DNA of 51,556 nucleotides from Piscirickettsiaceae bacterium (GTDB taxonomy: Bacteria > Pseudomonadota > Gammaproteobacteria > Nitrosococcales > Methylophagaceae). The position numbers and the translations under genes were made by a program. Below, piece by piece: positions 41,678-49,697 of this stretch (its first letter is position 1; every line of letters starts with the position of its first letter). Under the pieces are notes generated by a model. It saw nothing but the letters and a program-made list of their open reading frames with translations, had not been told where the DNA came from and ran no database searches. The stretch covers positions 1 through 51,556 of the forward strand of contig JABSQN010000008.1 of the NCBI GenBank assembly GCA_013215825.1, in the 5' to 3' direction.

Positions 41678-42145
41678 ATGACAATGACAACAAAAACAAT
41701 TTTAATGGTTGATTCTATTCCAGAAGTCGCTCTCGATTTTATGAATAAAACCCATTTTGAAGAAATTGAAATGGTCAAAGCCTTAGGTAATATTGTCAGC
41801 GAATATCAACAAAATAACAATCAAGAAAAACAATTAACAATCTCACTAGAGCACTGGCTTAAACACACTAAAGCCCATTTCTCTCGTGAAAATCTATTAA
41901 TGATGGATATTAACTTTCCAATGTATTCTGTTCATTCTGGTGAGCATAGCTCCGTACTAGAAGAAATGGAGAATATTGTAAACGCATGGAAAAATAACCA
42001 TGACATTGCCCTAATATCTGATTATATCTTCACTACATGGCCAAACTGGTTTAACAGTCATGTCAACTCAATGGATATGATAACCGCACAATTTGCCCTC
42101 ATACATGGCTACGATGCGACTTCAGTCCCAGATTCAGAGAAATAA
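41678..42145 (+). CDS. Hemerythrin-domain protein within the nor cluster
   Basis: 155 residues. All seven di-iron ligands of hemerythrin are in place: His26 (KTHFEE), His67 and Glu71 (KAHFSREN), His86 and His90 (HSGEH), His128 and Asp133 (HVNSMD). It should bind O2 or NO at a di-iron site in the cytoplasm. Its start is one base after norF ends, and norQ starts one base after its stop, so it belongs to the same operon. A role in NO binding or in protecting the NO reductase assembly is inferred from context. Confidence 0.93.
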   Translation: MTMTTKTILMVDSIPEVALDFMNKTHFEEIEMVKALGNIVSEYQQNNNQEKQLTISLEHWLKHTKAHFSRENLLMMDINFPMYSVHSGEHSSVLEEMENIVNAWKNNHDIALISDYIFTTWPNWFNSHVNSMDMITAQFALIHGYDATSVPDSEK

Positions 42146-42146
42146 A

Positions 42147-42941
42147 ATGAGCCAAAACCCTGACATTCCTTATTATCAACCACAAGGCAATGAAGTTGCC
42201 CTATTTGAACATGCTTATAATAATCAACTGCCATTATTAATTAAAGGCCCAACAGGCTGTGGTAAAACACGTTTTATTGAGCATATGGCCGCTAAATTAG
42301 GACGACCGTTATATACCATTGCTTGTCACGATGATTTAACCGCGGCGGATTTGGTTGGTCGACATTTAATTGGTGATGGTGAAACCTATTGGCATGACGG
42401 CCCACTCACTAAAGCGGTTCGTGAGGGAGCAATTTGTTATTTAGATGAAGTGGTTGAAGCGCGTAAAGATACTACCGTTGTTTTACATCCCTTATCTGAT
42501 GATCGGCGAATTTTACCGATTGAACGTACGGGTGAAGTATTAAAAGCACCGCCTGAATTTATGCTAGTCGTATCATATAATCCGGGTTATCAGAACCTAT
42601 TAAAAGGCATGAAACCCTCTACTCGACAGCGTTTTCTAGCCATGCGTTTTGATTATCCTGATATTGCAACAGAAACTAAGATCATTCAACAAGAAACAAG
42701 CATTGATCTTGATACATCTAGCCAATTAATTGAAATAGCCCATGCTTTGCGAGCACTGAAAGATCATGATTTGGAAGAGTCGGCATCAACTCGTTTATTA
42801 GTTTATGCTGCAACCTTAATTAAATCAGGTTTAGATCCTATAGAAGCCTGTCGTGCCGCTATTATCGAACCATTAAGTGATGATGAAGATACCATTGAAG
42901 CCTTAATGGAAGTCGTCAAAGCAAAAATAGTGGTGACTTAA
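42147..42941 (+). CDS. norQ: NorQ, MoxR-type AAA+ ATPase
   Basis: 264 residues from the ATG at 42147 (MSQNPDIPYYQPQGNE); a longer upstream frame lies inside the hemerythrin gene. Walker A is GPTGCGKT at 34-41 and Walker B is AICYLDEVVEAR. NorQ with NorD inserts or remodels the non-haem FeB site of NorB. Close homologues are CbbQ and NirQ; the nor context decides. Confidence 0.95.
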   Translation: MSQNPDIPYYQPQGNEVALFEHAYNNQLPLLIKGPTGCGKTRFIEHMAAKLGRPLYTIACHDDLTAADLVGRHLIGDGETYWHDGPLTKAVREGAICYLDEVVEARKDTTVVLHPLSDDRRILPIERTGEVLKAPPEFMLVVSYNPGYQNLLKGMKPSTRQRFLAMRFDYPDIATETKIIQQETSIDLDTSSQLIEIAHALRALKDHDLEESASTRLLVYAATLIKSGLDPIEACRAAIIEPLSDDEDTIEALMEVVKAKIVVT

Positions 42942-42942
42942 T

Positions 42943-43317
42943 ATGGAGCAAACAGAAAATGATCATATCGGCTCGTTTGCCCAAGCCTTCTTTATTGGTA
43001 ATTTACTTTTTGTTGGTGTTTTTTATTTAGCATTATGGGGGCTTTATCTTTTTAAATATAAGAGGGCATCAACGATAAGCCAACATCACATAAAACAAAG
43101 CCTTCTTGCCAGTACCATTACCACCAGTATCTTTGCTGTTATTAATATTGTGATTATTCAAACCGATGGTTATGCCTCACTCACTGCATTACTATCTTTA
43201 GAAATTTATTTTATGTTTGTTATACCACTATGTTTAGCAGCAGGCTTATTTGCATTTGCTAAAGCAGTACAAGGTACAAACTTCACCTATCCTCTAATTG
43301 GTAAATTGATTAAATGA
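42943..43317 (+). CDS. Small membrane protein, unrecognised, between norQ and norD
   Basis: 124 residues with three to four hydrophobic helices (about 13-36, 52-72, 79-102), no cysteine pairs, and a basic C-terminus (YPLIGKLIK). It starts one base after norQ ends and its stop overlaps the next gene by four bases (ATGA), so it is firmly part of the operon. I do not recognise the family. Context suggests an accessory for NO reductase assembly or for the NorQD machine at the membrane. Confidence 0.75.
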   Translation: MEQTENDHIGSFAQAFFIGNLLFVGVFYLALWGLYLFKYKRASTISQHHIKQSLLASTITTSIFAVINIVIIQTDGYASLTALLSLEIYFMFVIPLCLAAGLFAFAKAVQGTNFTYPLIGKLIK

Positions 43318-43508
43318 GAGCCTTAAGCTGTTCACATTGTGGCGGCATAGTGAACGCAGAAGATACAGATTGCTCTCACTGTGGTATTCCCCTTCCTCCT
43401 AATCACGGCACACAACGTGAACAATCATTTATATATTGGTTCATTGCACTTGTTATCTTCTGCGTGTTTATGATGCTTTGGTTACCACCAGATTGGACGC
43501 CACTTTAG
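43314..43508 (+). CDS. Zinc-ribbon, tail-anchored small protein
   Basis: 64 residues. An N-terminal zinc ribbon with two CxxC pairs (CSHCGG and CSHCGI) is followed by a short linker and a single C-terminal membrane helix (about 42-57). The ATG overlaps the stop of the preceding gene. It ends ten bases before norD. No specific family recognised; the design suits a membrane-bound metal or protein-binding adaptor. Confidence 0.75.
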   Translation: MRALSCSHCGGIVNAEDTDCSHCGIPLPPNHGTQREQSFIYWFIALVIFCVFMMLWLPPDWTPL

Positions 43509-43518
43509 AGATGCTTTT

Positions 43519-45354
43519 ATGTTAGAGGAAATTGTTGGTTCGACATGGCATCGATTTATTACCAAGCGTGCAATTAAACATTATCCAGATGCCGCTGTTA
43601 ACCTTGATGATGTACGTCGCACTATAGGGATCTTCTTCCGCGCATTAGGTGGCGAGGGAGGCTTGCGTGTCGAAGATGCAACCGATTCTGATGTCTATGC
43701 CAAGCGCACATTAATACAGCGTATTGCTGGCATGGGTGATAAAACACAATATGCATGGCGAGATGAAGAAACGCTCCGACTACCCACTAGCATTGCCCTA
43801 TTTCCATCCAAACAGCTAAATAGTGATCTCTATCTATGGCTAACAGCATTATCTGTTATCACCGTTAAACAAGGTGATTGGATAAGTCGAAATCAATATC
43901 GAACACAGCAAACACTGGCACTTTGGCCGGGGTTGAAGTCTCGTTATCTTGCACTTGTTGATGCGCATATTCTGCAACGTCCCAACCCAAAAAACTTAAC
44001 AGAACGTGAATCTAAACAAGAGCTAGCTATTCGTGATGCATTACTAGATCCCACGAAAAATATACGGTTAGAATATGCCAAACGTCCGCCTCAACCCGTT
44101 ATGCTTTGGTTGCACCCTTCCCCACCCGCCATTGAGTTTAACGATAATAAACCACCGGCTGATCCCGATCTTGAAAATGCACCACAGACTAAGAAAGATC
44201 AGAAAAAACAATCTAAACGTAAACAAGCTAATCGTACCGATATGCCTGAGGGCAATGATGGTTTGATGAGCTTTCGGCTGGAAAGCCTATGGAGCTGGGG
44301 CGAATACAGCAAGGTTGATCGCACAAGCACCGAAGATGATGACGATGATGCCATGCAAACAGCTGAAGATATGGACAATATCACCGTGGCTCAAGATAGC
44401 GAAACTACTGCTAGCAAAATCAAACTCGATTTAGATTTACCCTCTAGCCACTATGATGACATTGTCTTAGGTGACGGTATCCCGATCGATGAATGGGATT
44501 ATAAAAAACAACTTTTACAAAAAGATCACTGTCGTATTATCCCAATGAAATCACGAGATGCGGAACCAACGGAGTTACCTGAAAAGTTACGCGTTCAAGC
44601 ACGAAGAATTCGTCGTCAATTTGAGATCTTACGTCCGCAACGTCACTGGCTTAGTCGACAAACAGAAGGTACTGAACTTGATTTAGAAAGTTATATTAAC
44701 TTTCTTACTGATCGCAAGCATGGCGTAGTAAATAGTGATACGCCCGTTTACCGTGATCTGCGTAATGATACTCGTGACTTATCCTGCTTATTGCTTGCTG
44801 ACCTATCTCTATCGACCGATGCACATATTAATAATACCTCTCGCGTTATTGATGTTATTCGTGACTCATTATATTTATTCTCTGAAGCACTTAGTGTAAC
44901 GGGAGATCGCTTTGCTTTACATGGATTCTCATCACGTAACCGTAATCACGTTCGTTTTTATAACATTAAAGCCTTTGATGAAAAATATAATAATGATGTC
45001 CGAGGCCATATTCAGGCCATTCGACCGGGATATTACACTCGTATGGGAGCCGCAATACGTCGAGCAACACAGCTTCTAGAAAAAGAAGCCAGCAGTCAAA
45101 AACTATTATTAATTATCACTGATGGCAAGCCGAATGATCTTGATAAATACGAAGGTCGATACGGTGTTGAAGATACACGACAAGCAATATTAGAAGCAGA
45201 GAAAAAAGGCCTACGACCATTTTGTGTCACTATTGATGAAAAAGCTGAAGATTATTTGCCTTATTTATTTGGTAAGAATGCCTATATCTTAATAAAAAAT
45301 GCTAAAGAACTGCCTGCTAAATTACCCCTGCTCTATTTGCGCTTAACTCAATAA
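43519..45354 (+). CDS. norD: NorD, VWA-domain partner of NorQ
   Basis: 611 residues. A long N-terminal region is followed by an acidic/basic linker (about 210-300), then a C-terminal von Willebrand factor A domain with the metal-binding motif D-x-S-x-S at about Asp428 (LLLADLSLSTD), and later ITDGKPND. NorD and NorQ form a chaperone pair that activates NorB by inserting FeB. Cytoplasmic, with no signal peptide. Confidence 0.95.
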   Translation: MLEEIVGSTWHRFITKRAIKHYPDAAVNLDDVRRTIGIFFRALGGEGGLRVEDATDSDVYAKRTLIQRIAGMGDKTQYAWRDEETLRLPTSIALFPSKQLNSDLYLWLTALSVITVKQGDWISRNQYRTQQTLALWPGLKSRYLALVDAHILQRPNPKNLTERESKQELAIRDALLDPTKNIRLEYAKRPPQPVMLWLHPSPPAIEFNDNKPPADPDLENAPQTKKDQKKQSKRKQANRTDMPEGNDGLMSFRLESLWSWGEYSKVDRTSTEDDDDDAMQTAEDMDNITVAQDSETTASKIKLDLDLPSSHYDDIVLGDGIPIDEWDYKKQLLQKDHCRIIPMKSRDAEPTELPEKLRVQARRIRRQFEILRPQRHWLSRQTEGTELDLESYINFLTDRKHGVVNSDTPVYRDLRNDTRDLSCLLLADLSLSTDAHINNTSRVIDVIRDSLYLFSEALSVTGDRFALHGFSSRNRNHVRFYNIKAFDEKYNNDVRGHIQAIRPGYYTRMGAAIRRATQLLEKEASSQKLLLIITDGKPNDLDKYEGRYGVEDTRQAILEAEKKGLRPFCVTIDEKAEDYLPYLFGKNAYILIKNAKELPAKLPLLYLRLTQ

Positions 45355-45375
45355 AGGATAAGAACCTTATCAAAA

Positions 45376-45389
45376 ATGATATAGGTCAA
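45376..45389 (+). promoter_or_regulatory. Weak Dnr/Fnr-like site before the TonB receptor
   Basis: ATGATATAGGTCAA, two bases from the TTGAT-N4-ATCAA consensus but sharing the GTCAA half with the norC and nirS sites. The expected -10 position (45412-45417, CAAGCT) is poor, so this operator is less certain than the others. Confidence 0.4.
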
Positions 45390-45453
45390 TGTGAATAAGA
45401 GTTAAATACGGCAAGCTAACCCTTAAAATTTGTTCTAACTTTAAGGATGCCCA

Positions 45454-47640
45454 ATGACAAGGTTCGTATTGGCTCATGCGGCAATACTCTTACTTACTGC
45501 CCTGATAAATACTGCGGTAGCTCAAGAAGATGAATTAGCTGACAGTCTTAAGATGTCACATATGGTGATAGTTGCCAATAAATCACCAAGGCCAATAGAA
45601 GATGTTGTTGGATCAATTGTTATCTTTACCGCTGATAGTATAGCCAATAATCAAGCTGAGAATTTTGATGATTTATTACGTTTTCAGCCTAATATTAATA
45701 TGGAATCAACAGGGAGTCGGTTTCAGTCATCCACTATAAATATTAGAGGAATAGGTGACAATCGTGTTGCCATTGAGGTAGATGGCGTTCCTTCCACAGA
45801 CCAATTTTCTATAGGCTCTTTTTCTAATAGCGGCAAAGTATTGCCTGAAATAGATCTTATCAAACAGGTTGAAATTCTAAATGGTCCAGCCTCTACATTG
45901 TATGGCAGTGATGCGATTGGCGGCGTTGTCGCAATTACAACGTGGGATCCTACTGAATTAGTATCACAAACGGATGGTAATGACTTTTATAAAGTACGTT
46001 TAGGATATGAAGGAAAAAATCATAGTCAGGTTGCCAGTGGTTTAGCTGCTTGGCAGTCGGATAATCTAGGTGCATTAGTATCTATAACCCACCGTAAAGG
46101 CAAAGGCATAAATAATGATGACTTTATCGATCTTGAACAAGATAAATTAGATTGGGACTCTGATTCGTTTTTTGCAAAAGCAACCTATGCCACAACCGAT
46201 ACAGATCTACTTACTGTTACTTTGCAATCAGCTAAAAATTCATTGAAATCTGAAAACAATGCGTTACTAGGGGTGGGAAGACAATTTAAAAATAGTACGC
46301 AAATTAGTGGTGATGATCAAACAGATATGACTCGAGTCAGTTTGGAATATCAATTCTCCACAGGATTAACACTGTTCGAAGATAATATATTTAGAATTTA
46401 TCACCTAGATAGTGAAACAGATCAGCGTACGGTTGAATACAGAACCTCTATGGGGACACCCCTTCGACAAGATAGGGAGTTTAACTACCAGCAAAAAATA
46501 TCCGGTATTGAGTTTAACTCTTTTGCACAAATGGGTCGTCATAACCTTGTTGCAGGAATTGACTTTAGTCGAACTGAAACGAAAGAGAAACGTGATGCTA
46601 GTCAAACAAACCTGTTAACGAATGCAGTTACCCACACACTGTTGAGCGAAAATTTCCCATTACGAGATTTTCCTAATACCACGACGAATGAACTGGGAAT
46701 TTTTGTGCAAGATGAAATTGAATTAAACTCAAGTTGGACAATAGTGCCAGCGCTACGTTTTGATTATTATGATTTGTCGACGCATAAAGACTCGCTCTAT
46801 AAGAATACAAGTCCAGGTATTGCATCAATTACTGAAACAGCATGGTCACCTAAGTTTGGCGTTTTACGGCATTTTGATAATAATGTAACGGCATACGCTC
46901 AATATGTACGTGGTTTTAGGGCTCCCCCTTTCGAAGATGCAAATATAGGTCTAGAAATGCCTATGTTTAATATTCGGGCTGTTCCTAATCCAGATTTGAA
47001 ATCAGAAGTATCTGATGGTTTTGAAATTGGAGTTAGGCATGGACGGAATAATCAGCATTTCGATGCTGCTATATTTTATACTCGATATAAAGATTTTATC
47101 GAAACTAAAGCAAATATTGGGAAAGATGCTTTTGGGACCACACTTTTTCAATCACGAAACCTAAAGGAAGCTGAAATATATGGTTTTGAATTGAATTATC
47201 ATGTTGATTTGCGACTTTGGTCGAAAAACTTATCTGATTGGAGCTTGGCAACAAAGCTTGCTGTGACAGAGGGTAATAACCTTGAGACAGATGAGCCAAT
47301 TAACTCTATATCACCAGCCCAAGCAATCGTTAACCTTGGTTGGCACAATCCTAATGAAAAGTTAAAACTTAACTTAGTCAGCACATTAACTAAAGCTAAA
47401 ACTAGAGTCGACGAAACGGAAGCTGAGTTTTTTAAAACTGACGGCTATGTGATTTTTGATTTATTGGCTCATTATCAATTGACAAAAAACGCTGATCTTA
47501 GATTCGGCATCTTTAATGTGACAAATAAACAGTACTGGCGTTGGCAAGATGTAAAAAATTTGGATGCAAATGAATCATTTATTCAGGCTGTAACAAGACC
47601 AGAACGTAATGTGTCATTAAGTTTTGCTACGAAATGGTGA
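45454..47640 (+). CDS. TonB-dependent outer-membrane receptor, haem-type
   Basis: 728 residues with a signal peptide (to about 23, AVA/QE), plug domain (IRGIGDNRVAIEVDGVP, GPASTLYGSDAIGGVV) and a 22-strand barrel ending in aromatic SFATKW. The FRAP and NPDL segments (about residues 488 and 512, RGFRAPPFED and NPDLKSE) match the FRAP/NPNL pair of haem/haemoglobin receptors, although no His lies between them, where HemR-type receptors have one. It lies between norD and nirS, and AAGGA precedes the start. Haem uptake for cytochrome and haem d1 needs, or copper uptake as for NosA/OprC, are the two context-based options. Confidence 0.82.
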   Translation: MTRFVLAHAAILLLTALINTAVAQEDELADSLKMSHMVIVANKSPRPIEDVVGSIVIFTADSIANNQAENFDDLLRFQPNINMESTGSRFQSSTINIRGIGDNRVAIEVDGVPSTDQFSIGSFSNSGKVLPEIDLIKQVEILNGPASTLYGSDAIGGVVAITTWDPTELVSQTDGNDFYKVRLGYEGKNHSQVASGLAAWQSDNLGALVSITHRKGKGINNDDFIDLEQDKLDWDSDSFFAKATYATTDTDLLTVTLQSAKNSLKSENNALLGVGRQFKNSTQISGDDQTDMTRVSLEYQFSTGLTLFEDNIFRIYHLDSETDQRTVEYRTSMGTPLRQDREFNYQQKISGIEFNSFAQMGRHNLVAGIDFSRTETKEKRDASQTNLLTNAVTHTLLSENFPLRDFPNTTTNELGIFVQDEIELNSSWTIVPALRFDYYDLSTHKDSLYKNTSPGIASITETAWSPKFGVLRHFDNNVTAYAQYVRGFRAPPFEDANIGLEMPMFNIRAVPNPDLKSEVSDGFEIGVRHGRNNQHFDAAIFYTRYKDFIETKANIGKDAFGTTLFQSRNLKEAEIYGFELNYHVDLRLWSKNLSDWSLATKLAVTEGNNLETDEPINSISPAQAIVNLGWHNPNEKLKLNLVSTLTKAKTRVDETEAEFFKTDGYVIFDLLAHYQLTKNADLRFGIFNVTNKQYWRWQDVKNLDANESFIQAVTRPERNVSLSFATKW

Positions 47641-47654
47641 TTAATATTATTAAT

Positions 47655-47668
47655 TTGACTTAGGTCAA
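47655..47668 (+). promoter_or_regulatory. Dnr/Fnr-like operator of nirS
   Basis: TTGACTTAGGTCAA, an inverted repeat TTGAC-N4-GTCAA. A -10-like TATCCT lies at 47691-47696, the position expected for a -41.5 activator site, predicting a start near 47703 and a leader of about 200 bases before nirS. Confidence 0.8.
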
Positions 47669-47807
47669 TTACGACAGAACTTTATAGGACTATCCTGCAA
47701 GTAGATACCCATATTATTTATAGGTTTAAAACCTTTCGTAAGTATTTTATTTAAGGAAAGATAAAGGGGAAATTCTAGTCTTGAGTGTCATAAGTCGAGT
47801 AACGTTT

Positions 47808-47864
47808 ATGACTGTCAATACAACTACATTGCTGATGTCGCCCGAGTTTCAGCAACATTATTAA
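47808..47864 (+). CDS. Possible 18-residue leader ORF of nirS
   Basis: A short frame MTVNTTTLLMSPEFQQHY lies in the nirS leader, downstream of the predicted start. The ribosome site is weak (GAG). It shares the in-frame SPEF codons and adjoining bases with the upstream frame of dnr. It overlaps a small inverted repeat GTCATAA (47787-47793) / TTATGAC (47806-47812). It may be chance. Confidence 0.2.
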   Translation: MTVNTTTLLMSPEFQQHY

Positions 47865-47905
47865 TTACTTATTCAACTGATTTTAAAACGGAGATACACT
47901 TCATA

Positions 47906-49540
47906 ATGAAATTACTAAAACTAGCCACACTAAGCGCTGCAGTCGCCCTAGCTACTGCTGTTTATTCTCCTATGTCGATAGCTGGTGAGGCAGGACTTTC
48001 TCTATCAGATTCTGACTTTCAACATGCAAAAACATTATACTTTCAGCGTTGCGCTGGGTGTCATGGTGTTTTAAGAAAAGGGGCTACAGGCAAAAACCTT
48101 GAACCTGAAAGTACTATAAAGTTAGGTCAAAAACGTCTTGAAAAGATTTTAACTTATGGAACCGAAGGTGGCATGAATAACTTTAATGACATCTTCTCGA
48201 AAGATGAAATTAAATTGATGGCCACTTATATTCAGTTAACACCACCCATACCACCTGAAATGTCTCTTGAATTAATGCAGTCTCGTACTAAGGTTTATAT
48301 TGAACCTAAAGATTATCCAACGAAACCAATGCATGACCGTAACTGGGAAAACTTCTTTATTGTTATAGAGCGTGATGCAGGTAAAGTAGCTATTATTGAT
48401 GGTGATACGCATGAGATTTTTGCACATCTTGATGCTGGTTATGCGGTACATGTTCTTAAAGGGCAAGAGAATCACAATGTTGATAAATCTGATGATGTTG
48501 CAGGGCGTTTTTGGTATTCAATCGGTCGTGATGGCAAACTGAATAAATTTGATTTATGGCAAACACCTGACAAGATGTTAGTGGCTGAAACGCAAATTGC
48601 CTATGATGCTCGTGATGTGGCGGTATCTGGTGATGGTAAATATGTTATTGCGGGTGGTTACTGGCCTCCTCATTTTGTAATTACTGATGCTAAAACGATG
48701 ATGCCAATTAAAGTGGTATCTACCCGTGGTATGAATATTGACGGTGAATATGTTGAAGAGTCACGTGTTGCTGCTATTTACACGAACCCTAATGAATCCT
48801 CTTTCTTACTTGCAACTAAAGAGTTAGGTCAAATGTGGCAAGTAGGTTATAAAGATCTTGATGCATTAGATCTTAAGCAAATCAACACCGCTAAATACTT
48901 GCATGATGGTTTCTATGATCCTACCGGTCGTTATTTCCAAGTTGCAGCTAATGCCTCTAAGAAAATGGTTATCATTGATACCAAAGACGGTGGTTCTTTA
49001 GAAGCAATGATTGATGTTGATAAACTTCCTCATCCAGGCCCAGGTGCCAACTGGATTGATCCTAAATGTGGTCCTGTTGCAGGAACAACTCACCTAGGTG
49101 TTGGTCTAGTTTCCGTTTGGGGTAATGATCCTGCAGGATACCCAGATCAAGCATGGAAAATTTGTTATACCGTTGAAACTGATGGTGCAGGCGCATTTAT
49201 CCGTACTCATGAGAATTCTGATTACTATTGGGCGGATCAATTAAAACATCCTGAAGCAGAAGTTCAACAAAGTGTGCAAGTTATTAGTAAAGAAACGGGG
49301 GAAATTGTTAAAACAATCCGCGTTACTGAAGAAAAAGGTAAAGTGGCGCTTCACATGGAGTTTAACAAAGGTGGAACTGAAGTTTGGGTTTCAGTCTGGA
49401 ACCGTTCAGATGCAAGCAATCCAACAGGTGAAATCGTAATCTATGATGCAAAAACGCTTGAAGAAATTGATCGGATTAAAGGTTTGACAACACCAACCGG
49501 TAAATTCAATGTTTATAATCGTGTTCATCATAAAACATAA
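47906..49540 (+). CDS. nirS: Cytochrome cd1 nitrite reductase
   Basis: 544 residues. Signal peptide (about 1-26, SIA/GE), an N-terminal c-type domain with CAGCH at 49-53, and an eight-bladed propeller for haem d1 with the proximal-type His182 in AGYAVHVLKG and the segments DVAVSGDGKYVIAGGYWP and ATKELGQMWQVGYKD. It reduces nitrite to NO in the periplasm. A strong terminator follows. The haem d1 synthesis genes are not in this window. Confidence 0.98.
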   Translation: MKLLKLATLSAAVALATAVYSPMSIAGEAGLSLSDSDFQHAKTLYFQRCAGCHGVLRKGATGKNLEPESTIKLGQKRLEKILTYGTEGGMNNFNDIFSKDEIKLMATYIQLTPPIPPEMSLELMQSRTKVYIEPKDYPTKPMHDRNWENFFIVIERDAGKVAIIDGDTHEIFAHLDAGYAVHVLKGQENHNVDKSDDVAGRFWYSIGRDGKLNKFDLWQTPDKMLVAETQIAYDARDVAVSGDGKYVIAGGYWPPHFVITDAKTMMPIKVVSTRGMNIDGEYVEESRVAAIYTNPNESSFLLATKELGQMWQVGYKDLDALDLKQINTAKYLHDGFYDPTGRYFQVAANASKKMVIIDTKDGGSLEAMIDVDKLPHPGPGANWIDPKCGPVAGTTHLGVGLVSVWGNDPAGYPDQAWKICYTVETDGAGAFIRTHENSDYYWADQLKHPEAEVQQSVQVISKETGEIVKTIRVTEEKGKVALHMEFNKGGTEVWVSVWNRSDASNPTGEIVIYDAKTLEEIDRIKGLTTPTGKFNVYNRVHHKT

Positions 49541-49554
49541 GTTGTAACATTTTA

Positions 49555-49585
49555 AAAGCGGGTATATTTTATACCCGCTTTTTTA
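49555..49585 (+). terminator. Intrinsic terminator after nirS
   Basis: Perfect 11-base arms AAAGCGGGTAT (49555-49565) and ATACCCGCTTT (49571-49581), a 5-base loop and a following T-run. Confidence 0.92.
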
Positions 49586-49606
49586 TCTTTTGACGCTTTT
49601 TAAGTG

Positions 49607-49657
49607 TTCAATGGTTAGTGTTTATATTTATTTCAATTCTAAACACTAACCATTGAA
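49607..49657. repeat. Perfect 18-base inverted repeat after nirS
   Basis: Arms at 49607-49624 (TTCAATGGTTAGTGTTTA) and 49640-49657 are exact inverse copies with a 15-base spacer. No T-run follows, so it is not an ordinary terminator. It lies 40 bases before the NirT-like gene and could act as an RNA hairpin or a protein-binding site. Confidence 0.75.
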
Positions 49658-49697
49658 AATCTTATCATTAATTAAATATTAAGTAAGGTATAGAGTA

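Noticed and set aside
42093-42146. Longer start for NorQ inside the hemerythrin gene
   Set aside because: The ATG at 42147 directly follows the hemerythrin stop and begins a typical NorQ sequence.
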